This document shows positions 15,570 to 24,534 of a stretch of 64,000 nt of DNA, piece after piece. The stretch's first letter is position 1; each line of letters opens with the position of its first letter. Made by a program: the position numbers and the translations under genes. Where the stretch lies: contig DASSLR010000052.1 of the NCBI GenBank assembly GCA_035689345.1, forward strand, positions 1-64,000, in the 5' to 3' direction. The notes under the pieces were generated by a model. That model made no database searches, had not been told where the DNA came from, and saw only the letters and a list, made by a program, of their open reading frames with translations. The DNA comes from CF-118 sp035689345 (lineage in GTDB: Bacteria > Chloroflexota > Dormibacteria > Dormibacterales > Dormibacteraceae).

Positions 15570-16390
15570 GCGGCGATCGCGTGCAGCACGTGGTTGCGGC
15601 CGTAGGTCGTGATCACGCCCGGATAGACGCGCGAAACAGCGGCCGTGGCTTCGGCGAGGAACGACTGCCGGAACGCCGGGTCCATCGTCTCCAGGCGCGA
15701 CGCGCACTGCCACCAGCCCATGAACATGGAGACGAGCTCGGCGGCCGACTGCCACACCACCTGCTCCTCGACCACCTCCACCGAGGCCGATGCAAATCCG
15801 GCCTCGAGCGCGGCCGCGCGAAACGCATCCGGGTCGTTGACGGTGGCGCGCGTCGCCGCGTCGTCGACTGCTTTCGGCCCGGGCGGGAGGCGGCTGTCCA
15901 CCACGCGGTCGACCAGCTTCCAGACCGAATCATCGCGAGCCGGCGCGGGCACGCTGGCGGCGAGCACGCCGGCCGGCCTCAGCACTCGCCGCGCCTCGCG
16001 CAGCGCACGCCCGAGGTGCGGCGCGAACTGAAGGCCGTGTCCGCAAACGACGGAGTCGAAGGCGCCGTCACTAAGACCGAGTCGCTCGATGTCCATCACA
16101 GCGAACCAGACGCGCCGCGGTTGCTCGTGGCGAGCGAGGTCGATCATGCCGCGGGCGAGGTCCACGCCTATCACGCGACCCGACGGCTGGACGCGCGAGG
16201 CCAGGAGCCGCGTCATGTTGCCGGGGCCGCAAGCCAGGTCGAGCACGGTCATCCCCGGCCTGGCTCCTGCGAGCTCGATCATGCGCAGCCGGCCACGCGC
16301 CTCGCCGCGCGCCATGATGTCGTCGAGGCGGCGCTTGTAAGCCTCGGCGTGCCGGCTGAAGACCTGCGGGTACAGCTCCTTCGACTTCAA
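15566..16390 (-). CDS. Class I SAM-dependent methyltransferase
   Basis: The 274-residue UbiE/COQ5-like methyltransferase has motif I VLDLACGPGNMTRLLA, the acidic ribose-binding VIGVDLARGM, motif II-like VVCGHGLQFAPH and motif III EARRVLRPAGVLAASV. The substrate is unknown; a lipid or quinone is possible. I place the start at the TTG (16390), which overlaps the amidase stop in a TTGA and gives MKSKELYPQVF; a GTG at 16423 is the alternative. It is coupled at its own 3' end to the small membrane protein, so amidase, methyltransferase and membrane protein form one overlapping operon. Confidence 0.85.
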   Translation of the reverse strand: MKSKELYPQVFSRHAEAYKRRLDDIMARGEARGRLRMIELAGARPGMTVLDLACGPGNMTRLLASRVQPSGRVIGVDLARGMIDLARHEQPRRVWFAVMDIERLGLSDGAFDSVVCGHGLQFAPHLGRALREARRVLRPAGVLAASVPAPARDDSVWKLVDRVVDSRLPPGPKAVDDAATRATVNDPDAFRAAALEAGFASASVEVVEEQVVWQSAAELVSMFMGWWQCASRLETMDPAFRQSFLAEATAAVSRVYPGVITTYGRNHVLHAIAA

Positions 16391-17538
16391 GCCGCGCGGT
16401 CTCGCCACTCCTGCTCGAGCCACATGGCCGCTGCCAGCGCGCCGGCGTTGCTGCGTCCCACGACCTGGATACCGACCGGCAGGCCTTTCGAAGGCGCGGG
16501 AATCGTCACCACCGGCTGGCCGGTCAGATTGAACGGACGCGTGAAGCGCGCGAGCGGTTCGCGAGCCTCGTTTCCCGCGCTGACGGGCGGGGCGACAATG
16601 GCCGTCGCCGGCAGGATCAGGGCGTCGATCCCGTCCATCGCGGCGGCGGCGGCGGCCTGCAGGCCCGCGCGGGCGGCACGCGCCTGTTCGTAGTCGACGG
16701 CCAGAATCTCGAGCCCGCGTTTCAACAGCGCGAGGACGTCGGCCCCGTATTTCTCGGGTTGCTCGGCCATCCAGCGGCGGTGGTACACGGAAGCCTCGAC
16801 CATCAGGATCGTCAGGCCATCGCGGAAAAGCGTGCCGTGGTCCACGAAGTCGATCTCGGGGACGCCGTCGGATACCAGCGCCCAGGCGCGCGCAGTCTCG
16901 CCGTCGAGATCGCGGACCCAGTTCGCCGGCATGGCGAACCGCGGTTTCGCGCGCGGTAGGGAGGGCGCCGGGTCACCCGTCATCAGCGCGAACGCCTGCG
17001 CCGCGCTCGGGACGTCAGGGGCCATAGGGCCCAGCGTGTCCAGCGAGTGGCTGAGCGGGATCACGCCGGTGGTGTCGATGCTGCCGAACGCGGGCTTGAA
17101 CCCGACGATGCCGCAGAGCGCTGAGGGAATGCGGATCGATCCGCCCGTGTCGGAGCCGATGGCCCAGTCGCACATGCCGAGCGCGACGGCAACGGCCGAT
17201 CCGCCCGAGGAGCCGCCGGCCACTCGGCTCGGATCGCGCGGGTTCAGGACGGCGCCGTAATGCGGGTTCACGCTCGTCACGCCGTAAGCGAACTCGTGCA
17301 GGTTGGTCTTGCCGACCATCACGCAGCCGCGCTCGCGCAGCCGGCGCACGACCGGCGCGTCTTCGGCCGCGGGCGTCTGGGGCAGGATGATCCCGCCCGC
17401 GGTCGTGACCGTGCCCGCGACATCGATGAGGTCCTTCACCGCGACGACGGGCCCGTCCCCGGTCTCAGCCGAGACCGAGATGAAGGCGTGCAGGTCGCCG
17501 TGCTGCTTGATGCGCTGCCTCGCCAGCTCGAGCTGCAT
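16387..17538 (-). CDS. Amidase signature family hydrolase
   Basis: The 383-residue protein has the amidase-signature triad. The catalytic Lys is in VAVKDLIDVAG, and the Ser pair lies in VAGGSSGGSAVAVALG and IGSDTGGSIRIP. It is shorter than the usual 450-500 residues but complete by motif. It is not GatA on present evidence: no gatB or gatC is nearby. The substrate is unknown. The ATG at 17538 gives MQLELARQRIKQHGDLHAF, the typical family start. It is divergent from the gene at 17578, with a perfect hairpin in the gap. Confidence 0.87.
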   Translation of the reverse strand: MQLELARQRIKQHGDLHAFISVSAETGDGPVVAVKDLIDVAGTVTTAGGIILPQTPAAEDAPVVRRLRERGCVMVGKTNLHEFAYGVTSVNPHYGAVLNPRDPSRVAGGSSGGSAVAVALGMCDWAIGSDTGGSIRIPSALCGIVGFKPAFGSIDTTGVIPLSHSLDTLGPMAPDVPSAAQAFALMTGDPAPSLPRAKPRFAMPANWVRDLDGETARAWALVSDGVPEIDFVDHGTLFRDGLTILMVEASVYHRRWMAEQPEKYGADVLALLKRGLEILAVDYEQARAARAGLQAAAAAAMDGIDALILPATAIVAPPVSAGNEAREPLARFTRPFNLTGQPVVTIPAPSKGLPVGIQVVGRSNAGALAAAMWLEQEWRDRAA

Positions 17539-17555
17539 TTGCGCAAATTCTCGCA

Positions 17556-17576
17556 GCGGGGAGCTATTCTCCCCGC
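17556..17576 (+). promoter_or_regulatory. Perfect 8-bp hairpin directly before a start codon
   Basis: GCGGGGAG (17556-17563) and CTCCCCGC (17569-17576) form a perfect stem with a CTATT loop, ending one base before the ATG at 17578. As DNA it could be an operator in the 39-bp divergent gap; as RNA it would hide the GGGGAG ribosome-binding sequence. Confidence 0.55.
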
Positions 17577-17577
17577 G

Positions 17578-18090
17578 ATGCAACAGCCCACCGCCGGCGC
17601 GATCGGCACAGCCAACTGGGTCAAGGTTGACGTCCTCACGCCGTACCAGCGCCTGACGGCGGAGATGAACCTGCCGCGTCGCATGCGTGAAACGCTGAAC
17701 GATCCTGAGTCTCTTTTTCACCTCCGCAACGTATCGGCGGAGCCGCTGCTGCCGGGCGCGGTGCCGCTGAACGGGGTCCCGGAGGGGATATTCAACAAGG
17801 CGCTGATCGGCGGCATCCGAACCATCGAGCCTGAGCCGCCGGCCGCGGACCAGGTGATGGAAACGATGCGCCGCTACTGCATGTTCCAGGCGAGCGAGTT
17901 CATGGTGACGGGGTTCGCCGAGTTCGCGAAGGCCGCCTCGCCGGAGATGCACACCGAGATCCTGCTCAAGGGCCGGTTCTTCCAGCTGTTCGACGCGACC
18001 ATCACCATCATCGGGGTGCCGGGCAAGAGCTGGACGCAGGCGAACATCTGGGCCAACCGCGACCACATGGTCGGGCTATTTTTGGGATAA
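17578..18090 (+). CDS. Protein of unknown function (170 residues)
   Basis: I do not recognise this protein. It has no signal peptide or transmembrane helix. The first third has a strand-rich look (WVKVDVLTPYQRLTAEMNLP and ESLFHLRNVSAEPL). The second half has a predicted helical segment around MRRYCMFQASEFMVTGFAEF, followed by mixed strands (FQLFDATITIIGV). It starts at ATG 17578 immediately after a perfect hairpin and is divergent from the amidase operon. Two hairpins follow its stop. Confidence 0.7.
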   Translation: MQQPTAGAIGTANWVKVDVLTPYQRLTAEMNLPRRMRETLNDPESLFHLRNVSAEPLLPGAVPLNGVPEGIFNKALIGGIRTIEPEPPAADQVMETMRRYCMFQASEFMVTGFAEFAKAASPEMHTEILLKGRFFQLFDATITIIGVPGKSWTQANIWANRDHMVGLFLG

Positions 18091-18092
18091 GG

Positions 18093-18118
18093 CGCAAGGG
18101 GGGCAGGCCCCCCTTGCG
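18093..18118 (+). terminator. Strong GC-rich hairpin after the unknown-function gene
   Basis: CGCAAGGGGGG (18093-18103) pairs with CCCCCCTTGCG (18108-18118) around a CAGG loop, an 11-bp perfect stem three bases after the stop codon. No T-run follows, so it may be a processing or Rho-assisted end, and it could serve either strand. Confidence 0.55.
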
Positions 18119-18172
18119 AGAACCCCCCCGGTGCCCGGCGACGCTGGGCTGACCAGGTGCCACGCGGAGTCA

Positions 18173-18193
18173 TGGCTCGGCGAAGCCGAGCCA
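18173..18193. terminator. Second hairpin in the convergent gap before coxG's end
   Basis: TGGCTCGGC and GCCGAGCCA form a perfect 9-bp stem with a GAA loop. With the hairpin at 18093 it fills the 140-bp gap between two convergent genes, so it may act as the coxG-side end signal. No T-tract is present on either strand. Confidence 0.45.
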
Positions 18194-18230
18194 ACCCTGC
18201 GGCGCGGGGAAGGCCCGAATCCGTTGTGGT

Positions 18231-18833
18231 CTACCTGCTCGGTTTGGCTCCGAACAGGCGCCGGATCCCTTCCCAGAGCACCTGAAAGAACAGCGTGATC
18301 GCGTTCACCGGCTTCGCCGTCACCGCGGCCGGAGCCGGCGCGTCGGCCGCCACCGATCCACCCGAGACTGCCGCCGCGTGCTGCTCGCCGCCCTCCACGT
18401 TGGCCTTGATGCACGCGGCCATCTCGTTGACGATGCGGCGGGAGACGTCCTCCATCACGCCCCGGCCGAACTGGGCCACCCGGCCCGCGACGCTGTATTC
18501 GGTCGAGATCCTGACCACCGATCCCGAGCCCTCCGCCTCGACCTTCATCGTGGCTTTGGCGCGGGCCGAGCCGGGCCCGGTCGTCTCGCGCCCCTCCGCC
18601 TCGATGGCGGCGGAGCGGCCGGCGTCGTCCCGATCGGTGATCCGGGCGGTGCCGCTGTAGGCGACCGTGATCGGCCCGACCTTCACCTTCACCTTGCCCT
18701 TGAACGTGGTCGGATCGACGACCTCGGACAGCTCGGCGCCCGGCACGCAGCCCACCACCTTGTTGATGTCCAGCAGGTACGAAAAGACCCGCTCGGGAGG
18801 CGCGCTGACCGAGAACGAATTTTCCAGTTGCAT
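18231..18833 (-). CDS. coxG: CoxG-like SRPBCC-domain protein
   Basis: The 200-residue protein has an N-terminal SRPBCC (START-like) fold of the CoxG type, with FSVSAPPERVFSYLLDINKV, GCVPGAELSEV and FKGKVKVKVGPITVAYSG in order. A low-complexity Ala/Pro linker follows, then a hydrophobic C-terminal segment (NAITLFFQVLWEGIRRLFG) that could anchor it to the membrane. In CO dehydrogenase systems CoxG attaches the enzyme to the membrane and has been linked to quinone handling. ATG at 18833, divergent from coxS with a 116-bp gap. Position and fold support membership of this molybdenum-hydroxylase cluster. Confidence 0.88.
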   Translation of the reverse strand: MQLENSFSVSAPPERVFSYLLDINKVVGCVPGAELSEVVDPTTFKGKVKVKVGPITVAYSGTARITDRDDAGRSAAIEAEGRETTGPGSARAKATMKVEAEGSGSVVRISTEYSVAGRVAQFGRGVMEDVSRRIVNEMAACIKANVEGGEQHAAAVSGGSVAADAPAPAAVTAKPVNAITLFFQVLWEGIRRLFGAKPSR

Positions 18834-18949
18834 TTCAGGACTAAAAGTAGCCGAATAGAAGGGTTCGACACGTTCGAATTGGCTCGCGCGGCCTCGGTCG
18901 CGACGGCCGCGCACCCCCGCACACCGCCCGCTAGCTGAGGAGGGAGTTG

Positions 18950-19459
18950 ATGAAGCACAAGGTCGTCGTCACCATCAACGGGCGCAAGCACGAGCATGAG
19001 GTCGAACCTCGGCTCCTGCTCGTGCACTACATCCGCGACGTAGCCGGCCTGACCGGAACGCACATCGGCTGCGACACGAGCCAGTGCGGCGCCTGCACGA
19101 TCCACGTGGACGGCAAGGCGGTCAAGAGCTGCACGATGTTCGCGGTCCAGGCCGACGGCCGCAACCTCACCACGATCGAGGGCCTGGCCAACGGCGACGA
19201 GCTGCACCCGATCCAGCAGGCCTTCTGGGACGAGCACGGCCTGCAGTGCGGCTACTGCACGCCCGGCTTCATCATGGAGGCCGCCTACCTGCTGGCGCAG
19301 AACCCGAACCCGACCGAGGACGAGATCCGCAAGGGCCTCGAAGGCAACCTCTGCCGGTGCACCGGCTACGTGAACATCGTCAAGGCCGTGCAGAGCGCCG
19401 CCAAGACGATGAGCAGCGCGCCGGCCAAGAAGACCACGGTCACGGCGGGAGGGAACTGA
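18950..19459 (+). CDS. coxS: Molybdenum hydroxylase small subunit, 2x[2Fe-2S] (form II CoxS)
   Basis: This 169-residue iron-sulfur subunit has a plant-ferredoxin-type N-terminal domain with the cluster motif [16 protein letters not shown] plus a later Cys (VKSCTMF), and a C-terminal four-helix domain with [11 protein letters not shown] and CRCTGYVN for the second cluster. It passes electrons from the molybdenum site to FAD. The ATG at 18950 has a strong GGAGGGAG ribosome-binding site; a TTG directly before it is unnecessary. It is the first gene of the S-L-M set, one base before coxL. Confidence 0.95.
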   Translation: MKHKVVVTINGRKHEHEVEPRLLLVHYIRDVAGLTGTHIGCDTSQCGACTIHVDGKAVKSCTMFAVQADGRNLTTIEGLANGDELHPIQQAFWDEHGLQCGYCTPGFIMEAAYLLAQNPNPTEDEIRKGLEGNLCRCTGYVNIVKAVQSAAKTMSSAPAKKTTVTAGGN

Positions 19460-19460
19460 C

Positions 19461-21818
19461 ATGGCGGTCACCCAGCTCGTCGGAGCCAAGATCCATCGCC
19501 GCGAAGACCCGCGGCTGATCACGGGTCACGGTCACTACCTCGACGACTTCACGCGTCAGGGCACCGTTTACGCGTCGTTCGTGCGCAGCCCGTTCGCGCA
19601 CGCCCGCGTCAAGAGCATCGACGTCACCGACGCCAGCAAGGCGCCGGGAGTCGTCGGCGTCTACACGGCGCGCGACTTCAAGGGCCAGCTGACCGGCACC
19701 CACCCGACCACGCCGGCGTTCACCGCCGCGAAGAAGTACGTACCCGAGCGGTTCCCGATCGCGGAGAAGGAGGTCTGCTACCAGGGCGAGATCGTCGCCG
19801 TGGTCGTGGCCGGCAGCCGAGCCCAGGCCGCGGACGGGGCGAACCTGATCCAGGTGGACTACGAGGAGCTGCCGGCGGTCATGGACCTCGAGAAGGCGCT
19901 CAAGCCGGGCAGCGCCAAGGTCCACGTCGACGGACCTGACAACATCGGCTGGGACATTCCCTACACGGGTCCCGAAGTGACCGATGCAGCCTTCAAGGAA
20001 GCCGACGTGGTGGTCAAGGAGCGGATCCTGCAGAACCGCCTGGCGCCGGTACCGATGGAGCCTCGGGGCGTGCTCGCCGAGTACGAGTCGTTCGACAAGA
20101 AGCTCACGATCTGGCTGTCGAGCCAGAGCCCGCACTTCATCCGGCTGTTCGTCTCGGGCTCGATGGGCTTGAAGGAAAACCAGGTCCGCGTCATCTCTCC
20201 GGACGTAGGCGGTGGGTTCGGCAGCAAGATCAGCCCCTACCCGGAGGACTACCTGGTGCCTGCGCTTTCGCGCATGACGGAGCGCCCGGTCAAGTGGATC
20301 GAGACGCGGACGGAATCGATCCAGAACGCAACTCACGGACGCGGTCAGTTCTATGACGTCGAGGTGGCGGCCAAGAAGGACGGCACCGTCACGGCGATGC
20401 GCGTCACCCAGTTTCTCGACATCGGCGCCTACCACGGCACGTTCGCAGGCTTCCAGGCGTGCGCGTGCCTGATGGCAGGCGGCGCCTACAAGTGGAAGGG
20501 CGGCATCACCGCCCGCACGATCGGCATCCTCACCAACCGCGTGCCCACGGACCCGTACCGCGGCGCGGGGCGGCCGGAGGCGACCCACCTCGTCGAGCGG
20601 ATGATCGACCTGGTCGCGCTCGAGCTGAAGATGGACCCGGTCGACGTCCGCAAGAAGAACTTCGTCCAGCCCGAGGACTTCCCGTTCACGCAGAACTTCG
20701 GGCTCGTGATCGACTCCGGCGACTACGAGAAGTCGCTCGACAAGGCGCTCCAGCTCGCGGGCTATTCGGACCTGCGCAAGAAGCAGGCCGACCTGCGCAA
20801 GCAGGGCCGCTACCTCGGCATCGGGCTCAGCACGTGGATCGAGATCTGCGGCTTCGGTCCGAGCGCGGCCACCGCGCCCGCCACGGGCGGCATCGCGCTG
20901 GTCGAGTCGGCCCAGGTACGCGTCACGCCGACGGGCGCGGTCATGGTCTACACCGGGACGCACTCGCACGGCCAGGGCCACGAGACGACGTTCAGCCAGC
21001 TGGTCGCGGACCAGCTGGGCGTGCCGATGGAAAGTGTCGACCTGCGCCACGGCGACACGGCGGAGGGCACCGCGTTCGGCTACGGCACGTATGGCAGCCG
21101 CAGCCTCGCCGTCGGAGGCGTGGCCGTGAGCAAGGCGGTCGGCAAGGTCATCGACAAGGGCAAGAAGATCGCCGCCCACCTGCTCGAGGCAGCCGAGGAA
21201 GACATCGTCTTCGAGCACGGAAGCTTCCACGTGAAGGGCTCACCGGACAAGGCCAAGGCGTTCGGCGAGGTCGCGTTCGCGAGCTACGGCACCGGCCTGC
21301 CCGAAGGCGTGGAGCAAGGCCTCGAGGCGACCGCGTACTTCGACCCACCCAACCTGGTGTGGCCATTCGGCGCGCACGTCGCGGTCGTCGAGATCGACGC
21401 CGAGACAGGCAACGCCAAGCTCGAGAAGTACGTAGCCGTCGACGACTGCGGAAACATCATCAACCCGATGATCGTGGACGGCCAGATCCACGGCGGCGTG
21501 GTACAGGCCATCGCGCAGGCGCTGTACGAAGAGGTCGTCTACGACGAAGCCAGCGGGCAGCTGAAGACCGGAACTCTGACCGACTACATGATCCCGTCGG
21601 CCGGCGAGATCCCTCAGCTCATCGTCGACAAAACCATCACGCCAAGCCCGACCAACGACCTCGGGGTGAAGGGCATCGGCGAAGCAGGCACGATCGCGGC
21701 CAGCGCCGCGGTGATCAACGCCATCTGCGACGCGCTGTCGCCACTGGGCATCAAGCACGTCGACATGCCGGCGAGCCCGGACAAGATCTGGCACATGATG
21801 AAGGAGGCGCGCAAGTGA
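19461..21818 (+). CDS. coxL: Molybdenum hydroxylase large subunit (form II CoxL-like)
   Basis: This is the 785-residue Mo/molybdopterin-cytosine-dinucleotide subunit. It has the [12 protein letters not shown]-terminal motif, the cofactor loop [10 protein letters not shown], the active-site loop [17 protein letters not shown] (near residue 365) and the catalytic Glu in [15 protein letters not shown]. Genuine form I CO dehydrogenases have AYxCSFR in that loop, while form II enzymes have AYxGAGR. Here PYRGAGR, with no Cys, together with the S-L-M gene order, indicates form II. The substrate is therefore uncertain: CO oxidation by form II enzymes is not well established. Confidence 0.93.
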   Translation: MAVTQLVGAKIHRREDPRLITGHGHYLDDFTRQGTVYASFVRSPFAHARVKSIDVTDASKAPGVVGVYTARDFKGQLTGTHPTTPAFTAAKKYVPERFPIAEKEVCYQGEIVAVVVAGSRAQAADGANLIQVDYEELPAVMDLEKALKPGSAKVHVDGPDNIGWDIPYTGPEVTDAAFKEADVVVKERILQNRLAPVPMEPRGVLAEYESFDKKLTIWLSSQSPHFIRLFVSGSMGLKENQVRVISPDVGGGFGSKISPYPEDYLVPALSRMTERPVKWIETRTESIQNATHGRGQFYDVEVAAKKDGTVTAMRVTQFLDIGAYHGTFAGFQACACLMAGGAYKWKGGITARTIGILTNRVPTDPYRGAGRPEATHLVERMIDLVALELKMDPVDVRKKNFVQPEDFPFTQNFGLVIDSGDYEKSLDKALQLAGYSDLRKKQADLRKQGRYLGIGLSTWIEICGFGPSAATAPATGGIALVESAQVRVTPTGAVMVYTGTHSHGQGHETTFSQLVADQLGVPMESVDLRHGDTAEGTAFGYGTYGSRSLAVGGVAVSKAVGKVIDKGKKIAAHLLEAAEEDIVFEHGSFHVKGSPDKAKAFGEVAFASYGTGLPEGVEQGLEATAYFDPPNLVWPFGAHVAVVEIDAETGNAKLEKYVAVDDCGNIINPMIVDGQIHGGVVQAIAQALYEEVVYDEASGQLKTGTLTDYMIPSAGEIPQLIVDKTITPSPTNDLGVKGIGEAGTIAASAAVINAICDALSPLGIKHVDMPASPDKIWHMMKEARK

Positions 21819-22621
21819 TTCCCGCCGCATTCGAATACGCGAAGGCCTCCTCGGTCGACGAGGCGGTCAAGCTGCTCGACAAGTACGGGGAGGACGCCAA
21901 GGTGCTCGCGGGCGGGCACAGCCTCATCCCCCTGATGCGGCTGCGCCTGGCGCAGCCGAAGGCGCTGGTCGACATCAACGGCGTCAAAGGCCTCGACCAC
22001 ATCGAGGCCAAGGGCGACAAGCTTCACGTCGGCGCGCTCGTGCGCCACGTGGCGATCCACAGCTCGGACGTGGTGAGGGACAAGCTCCCGATCCTGGCCG
22101 ACGTGGCCAGCGAGGTGGGCGACAACCAGGTGCGCAACATGGGCACCATGGGCGGCGTCGTCGCGCACGCCGACGCGGCCGGCGACTATCCGACCATCGC
22201 CTTGATGCTCGACGCGGAGATCGTGACCAACAAGCGCACGATCGCGGCCAAGGATTTCTTCAAGGACCTCTTCACGACGCCGCTGCACGCGGACGAGATA
22301 GTCACCGAGGTGGTGTTCCCCATCGCCAATGGCCCGCACAAGTACATCAAGTTCCGCCGCCGGCTCTTCGACTGGGCGATCGTCGGCGCCGCGGCGCAGA
22401 AGCTGAACGGCCACTGGCGCATCGGCCTGACCAACGTCGGTCCCACGCCGGTCCGCGCGAAGTCCGTGGAGGACGCGCTCGCCAAGGGCGCCAAGCCCGA
22501 GGAGGCGGCGCAGCACGCATCGGACGGGCTCGACCCGGCCGGTGACCTGCGGGCCAGCCCCGAGTACAAGAAGCACCTCGCCAGGGTGCTCACTCGGAGG
22601 GCGATCGAACAGGCGCAGTAG
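21815..22621 (+). CDS. coxM: Molybdenum hydroxylase FAD subunit (CoxM)
   Basis: The 268-residue FAD-binding subunit of the xanthine-oxidase family has AGGHSLIPLMRLRLAQP (first FAD loop) and NMGTMGGVVAHADAAGD (second FAD loop, TMGG for the common TIGG), followed by a CO-dehydrogenase flavoprotein C-terminal domain. The GTG at 21815 overlaps the coxL stop (GTGA) and has an AAGGAGG ribosome-binding site within the end of coxL, so the subunits are translationally coupled. A long open frame continues upstream in the same phase but lies within coxL and is not this protein. Confidence 0.94.
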   Translation: MIPAAFEYAKASSVDEAVKLLDKYGEDAKVLAGGHSLIPLMRLRLAQPKALVDINGVKGLDHIEAKGDKLHVGALVRHVAIHSSDVVRDKLPILADVASEVGDNQVRNMGTMGGVVAHADAAGDYPTIALMLDAEIVTNKRTIAAKDFFKDLFTTPLHADEIVTEVVFPIANGPHKYIKFRRRLFDWAIVGAAAQKLNGHWRIGLTNVGPTPVRAKSVEDALAKGAKPEEAAQHASDGLDPAGDLRASPEYKKHLARVLTRRAIEQAQ

Positions 22622-22631
22622 CGGGTAGGCC

Positions 22632-23627
22632 ATGCGCAAGCTGCTCGTGACGAGCGCAGTGGCGCTGCTCGTTGGGGCCTGCGGGCTGCCCTTCGGGATC
22701 GGCCACCCGTCGACCGCGGACCTCACGCATGGCGCCGCCGACAACCTCGCAAAGGCGAAGAGCTTCGAGGTCAAAGCGCGGTTCACGCAGAACGGAAAAC
22801 CGACGGATCTCGACATCCAGTTCACGGCCCCGGCCACCATTCACATCACGGGGAGCCAGGGCGCCGACGAGTTCGAGATGCTGCGCTACGGCGGCAAGGT
22901 CTACTACAAGGGCGCCTCGTACCTGGCCACGATCATCACCGACCAGGACGCGGCCTCGGTCCTGAAGGGCGCGCGCACGAGGTGGGTCACGAGCTCCCAG
23001 TTCAACGGCATCGACACGAGCGCCCTCACCGATCCAAGCAAGGCGAGGCAGGTGCTGACGAGCGTCGTGACCAAGCGCCAGGATGACGTCACCGTGGCCG
23101 GCCAGAACACCGCCGAGCTGACGCTGCCCGTCGCCGTCGTCAACATCACGGAGGACTCGCCGTACCGCCTGGTCCGCGTGCGCTCGATTCCAGGCCAGCC
23201 CCTGCAGGAAGGAGTCGCGGACCTCGACGAGTCCTTGAGCAACTACGACAAGAACTTCGGCAGCCAGGCGCCGGACGACGTCTTCGACTTCGACGACCCG
23301 ACGACCTGGCCTCCGCGTTACGTGGCGGACACGATCAGCCAGACGACCATCTCCGGCACGAACTCGTGCGACGACCCATGCCGGCTCTCGGCCGAGGTCG
23401 AGAACTCGGGCGGGCTCAAGGGCGGGACGATGGGCTCGACGGTCACCTTCAAGCTGACGAGCGCGGCCGACAACAGCCTGCTCGGATCGTGCAGCGTCAC
23501 CATCCAGCCCGACCACCCGCACGCCGAGAAGTTCACGGTCGGATGCAGCATCCAGTCGAGCGCCTGGACCAACTTCACCGGCAGCTACCACTACGGCGCG
23601 GACATCGACAACCCGACATACGACTAG
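22632..23627 (+). CDS. LppX/LprAFG-like lipoprotein
   Basis: The 331-residue secreted lipoprotein has a short basic start, the hydrophobic VTSAVALLVG and a lipobox ending at Cys17 (VGAC). The mature domain, with DLDIQFTAPATIHITGSQG, YGGKVYYKGASYLATI and VAVVNITEDSPYRLVRVRS, matches the layout of LppX/LprG-type lipid-binding lipoproteins. The C-terminal ~100 residues (beginning TISGTNSCDDPC, with four Cys overall) form an extra domain I do not recognise. It sits 10 bp after coxM and before coxD, an unusual place within a cox cluster. Confidence 0.82.
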   Translation: MRKLLVTSAVALLVGACGLPFGIGHPSTADLTHGAADNLAKAKSFEVKARFTQNGKPTDLDIQFTAPATIHITGSQGADEFEMLRYGGKVYYKGASYLATIITDQDAASVLKGARTRWVTSSQFNGIDTSALTDPSKARQVLTSVVTKRQDDVTVAGQNTAELTLPVAVVNITEDSPYRLVRVRSIPGQPLQEGVADLDESLSNYDKNFGSQAPDDVFDFDDPTTWPPRYVADTISQTTISGTNSCDDPCRLSAEVENSGGLKGGTMGSTVTFKLTSAADNSLLGSCSVTIQPDHPHAEKFTVGCSIQSSAWTNFTGSYHYGADIDNPTYD

Positions 23628-23643
23628 CCGTACTCTTTTGCAG

Positions 23644-24534
23644 GTGAGCAAAACGCCGGCGACGATCGACGACGTCGAAGCGCGCCTGCGCGAGCGCCGC
23701 TATATAGGCGATCGCGCCCTCGCGACCGCCATCTACCTCGCGCTCAAGCTGGAAAAGCCGCTGTTCATCGAAGGCGAGGCCGGCGTCGGCAAAACCGAGG
23801 CCGCCAAGGTGATGGCCGACGTGCTCGACGCGCGCCTGATCCGCCTTCAGTGCTACGAGGGCATCGACCTCGCCCACGCCGTCTACGAGTGGAACTACCC
23901 GCGCCAGCTCCTGCACATCCGGCTGCTCAACGAAAGCGAGGACCGCCGGCTCGCCGAGCGCGAGATCTTCAGCCCAGAGTTCCTGCTGCGCCGGCCGCTC
24001 CTCGACGCGATCGACAACGACGACGCGACGCCACCGGTGCTGCTGATCGACGAGATCGACAGGTCGGACGAGGAGTTCGAAGCCTTCCTGCTCGAGCTGC
24101 TCTCCGATTTCCAGGTCTCGATCCCGGAGATCGGAACCATCAAGGCCAAGAAGCCGCCGTTCGTCGTCATCACCTCCAACCGGACGCGCGAGGTGCACGA
24201 CGCCCTGAAGCGGCGCTGCCTCTATCACTGGATCGACTACCCGAACCTCGAGAAGGAGGTGGAGATCGTGCGGGCCCGCGCGCCCGAGGCCGCTGACGGG
24301 CTGGCGCGCGAGGTGGCCGCGCTCGTCCAGGGGCTGCGGGGCATGGACCTGTACAAGGTGCCCGGTGTGGCGGAGACGCTGGACTGGGCGCGCTCGCTGG
24401 CCGCGCTTGGGGCGCGCTCCATCGACACGTCGCTGGTCGACGCGACGCTTGGCGCCGCGCTCAAGTACCAGGAGGACCTGGAGCGCGTGCGCGAGAAGGT
24501 GCCTGCCCTGGTCGAGCAGGCCAAGCGTGCCTGA
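23644..24534 (+). CDS. coxD: MoxR-family AAA+ ATPase (CoxD-like)
   Basis: The 296-residue MoxR ATPase has Walker A GEAGVGKTEAAK, a MoxR-type LQCYEGIDLAHAVYEWNY, Walker B LLIDEIDRSDEEFEAFLL and sensor 1 VVITSNRTREV. In CO dehydrogenase systems CoxD works with the VWA protein CoxE to mature the copper/sulfur active site; in a form II cluster its task may be a related insertion or remodelling step. I chose GTG 23644; a TTG at 23638 is also possible. Its stop is overlapped by the coxE start (GTGCCTGA). Confidence 0.92.
   Translation: MSKTPATIDDVEARLRERRYIGDRALATAIYLALKLEKPLFIEGEAGVGKTEAAKVMADVLDARLIRLQCYEGIDLAHAVYEWNYPRQLLHIRLLNESEDRRLAEREIFSPEFLLRRPLLDAIDNDDATPPVLLIDEIDRSDEEFEAFLLELLSDFQVSIPEIGTIKAKKPPFVVITSNRTREVHDALKRRCLYHWIDYPNLEKEVEIVRARAPEAADGLAREVAALVQGLRGMDLYKVPGVAETLDWARSLAALGARSIDTSLVDATLGAALKYQEDLERVREKVPALVEQAKRA

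Noticed and set aside
16387..17538. GatA subunit of aspartyl/glutamyl-tRNA amidotransferase
   Set aside because: No gatB or gatC is present, the protein is short, and it is in an operon with a methyltransferase.
17537..17548. ATTTGCGCAAAT palindrome as a further copy of the twin element
   Set aside because: Its spacer is two bases rather than four, it covers a start codon, and there is no partner palindrome 41 bp away on either side.
19440..21230. Very long open frames antisense to coxL and coxS
   Set aside because: They mirror the codon structure of strongly conserved genes, lack family motifs and are Arg/Asp/Val-rich shadow translations typical of GC-rich DNA.
19461..21818. Genuine (form I) CO dehydrogenase
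   Set aside because: The active-site loop is PYRGAGR without the Cys of AYxCSFR and the gene order is S-L-M, not M-S-L.
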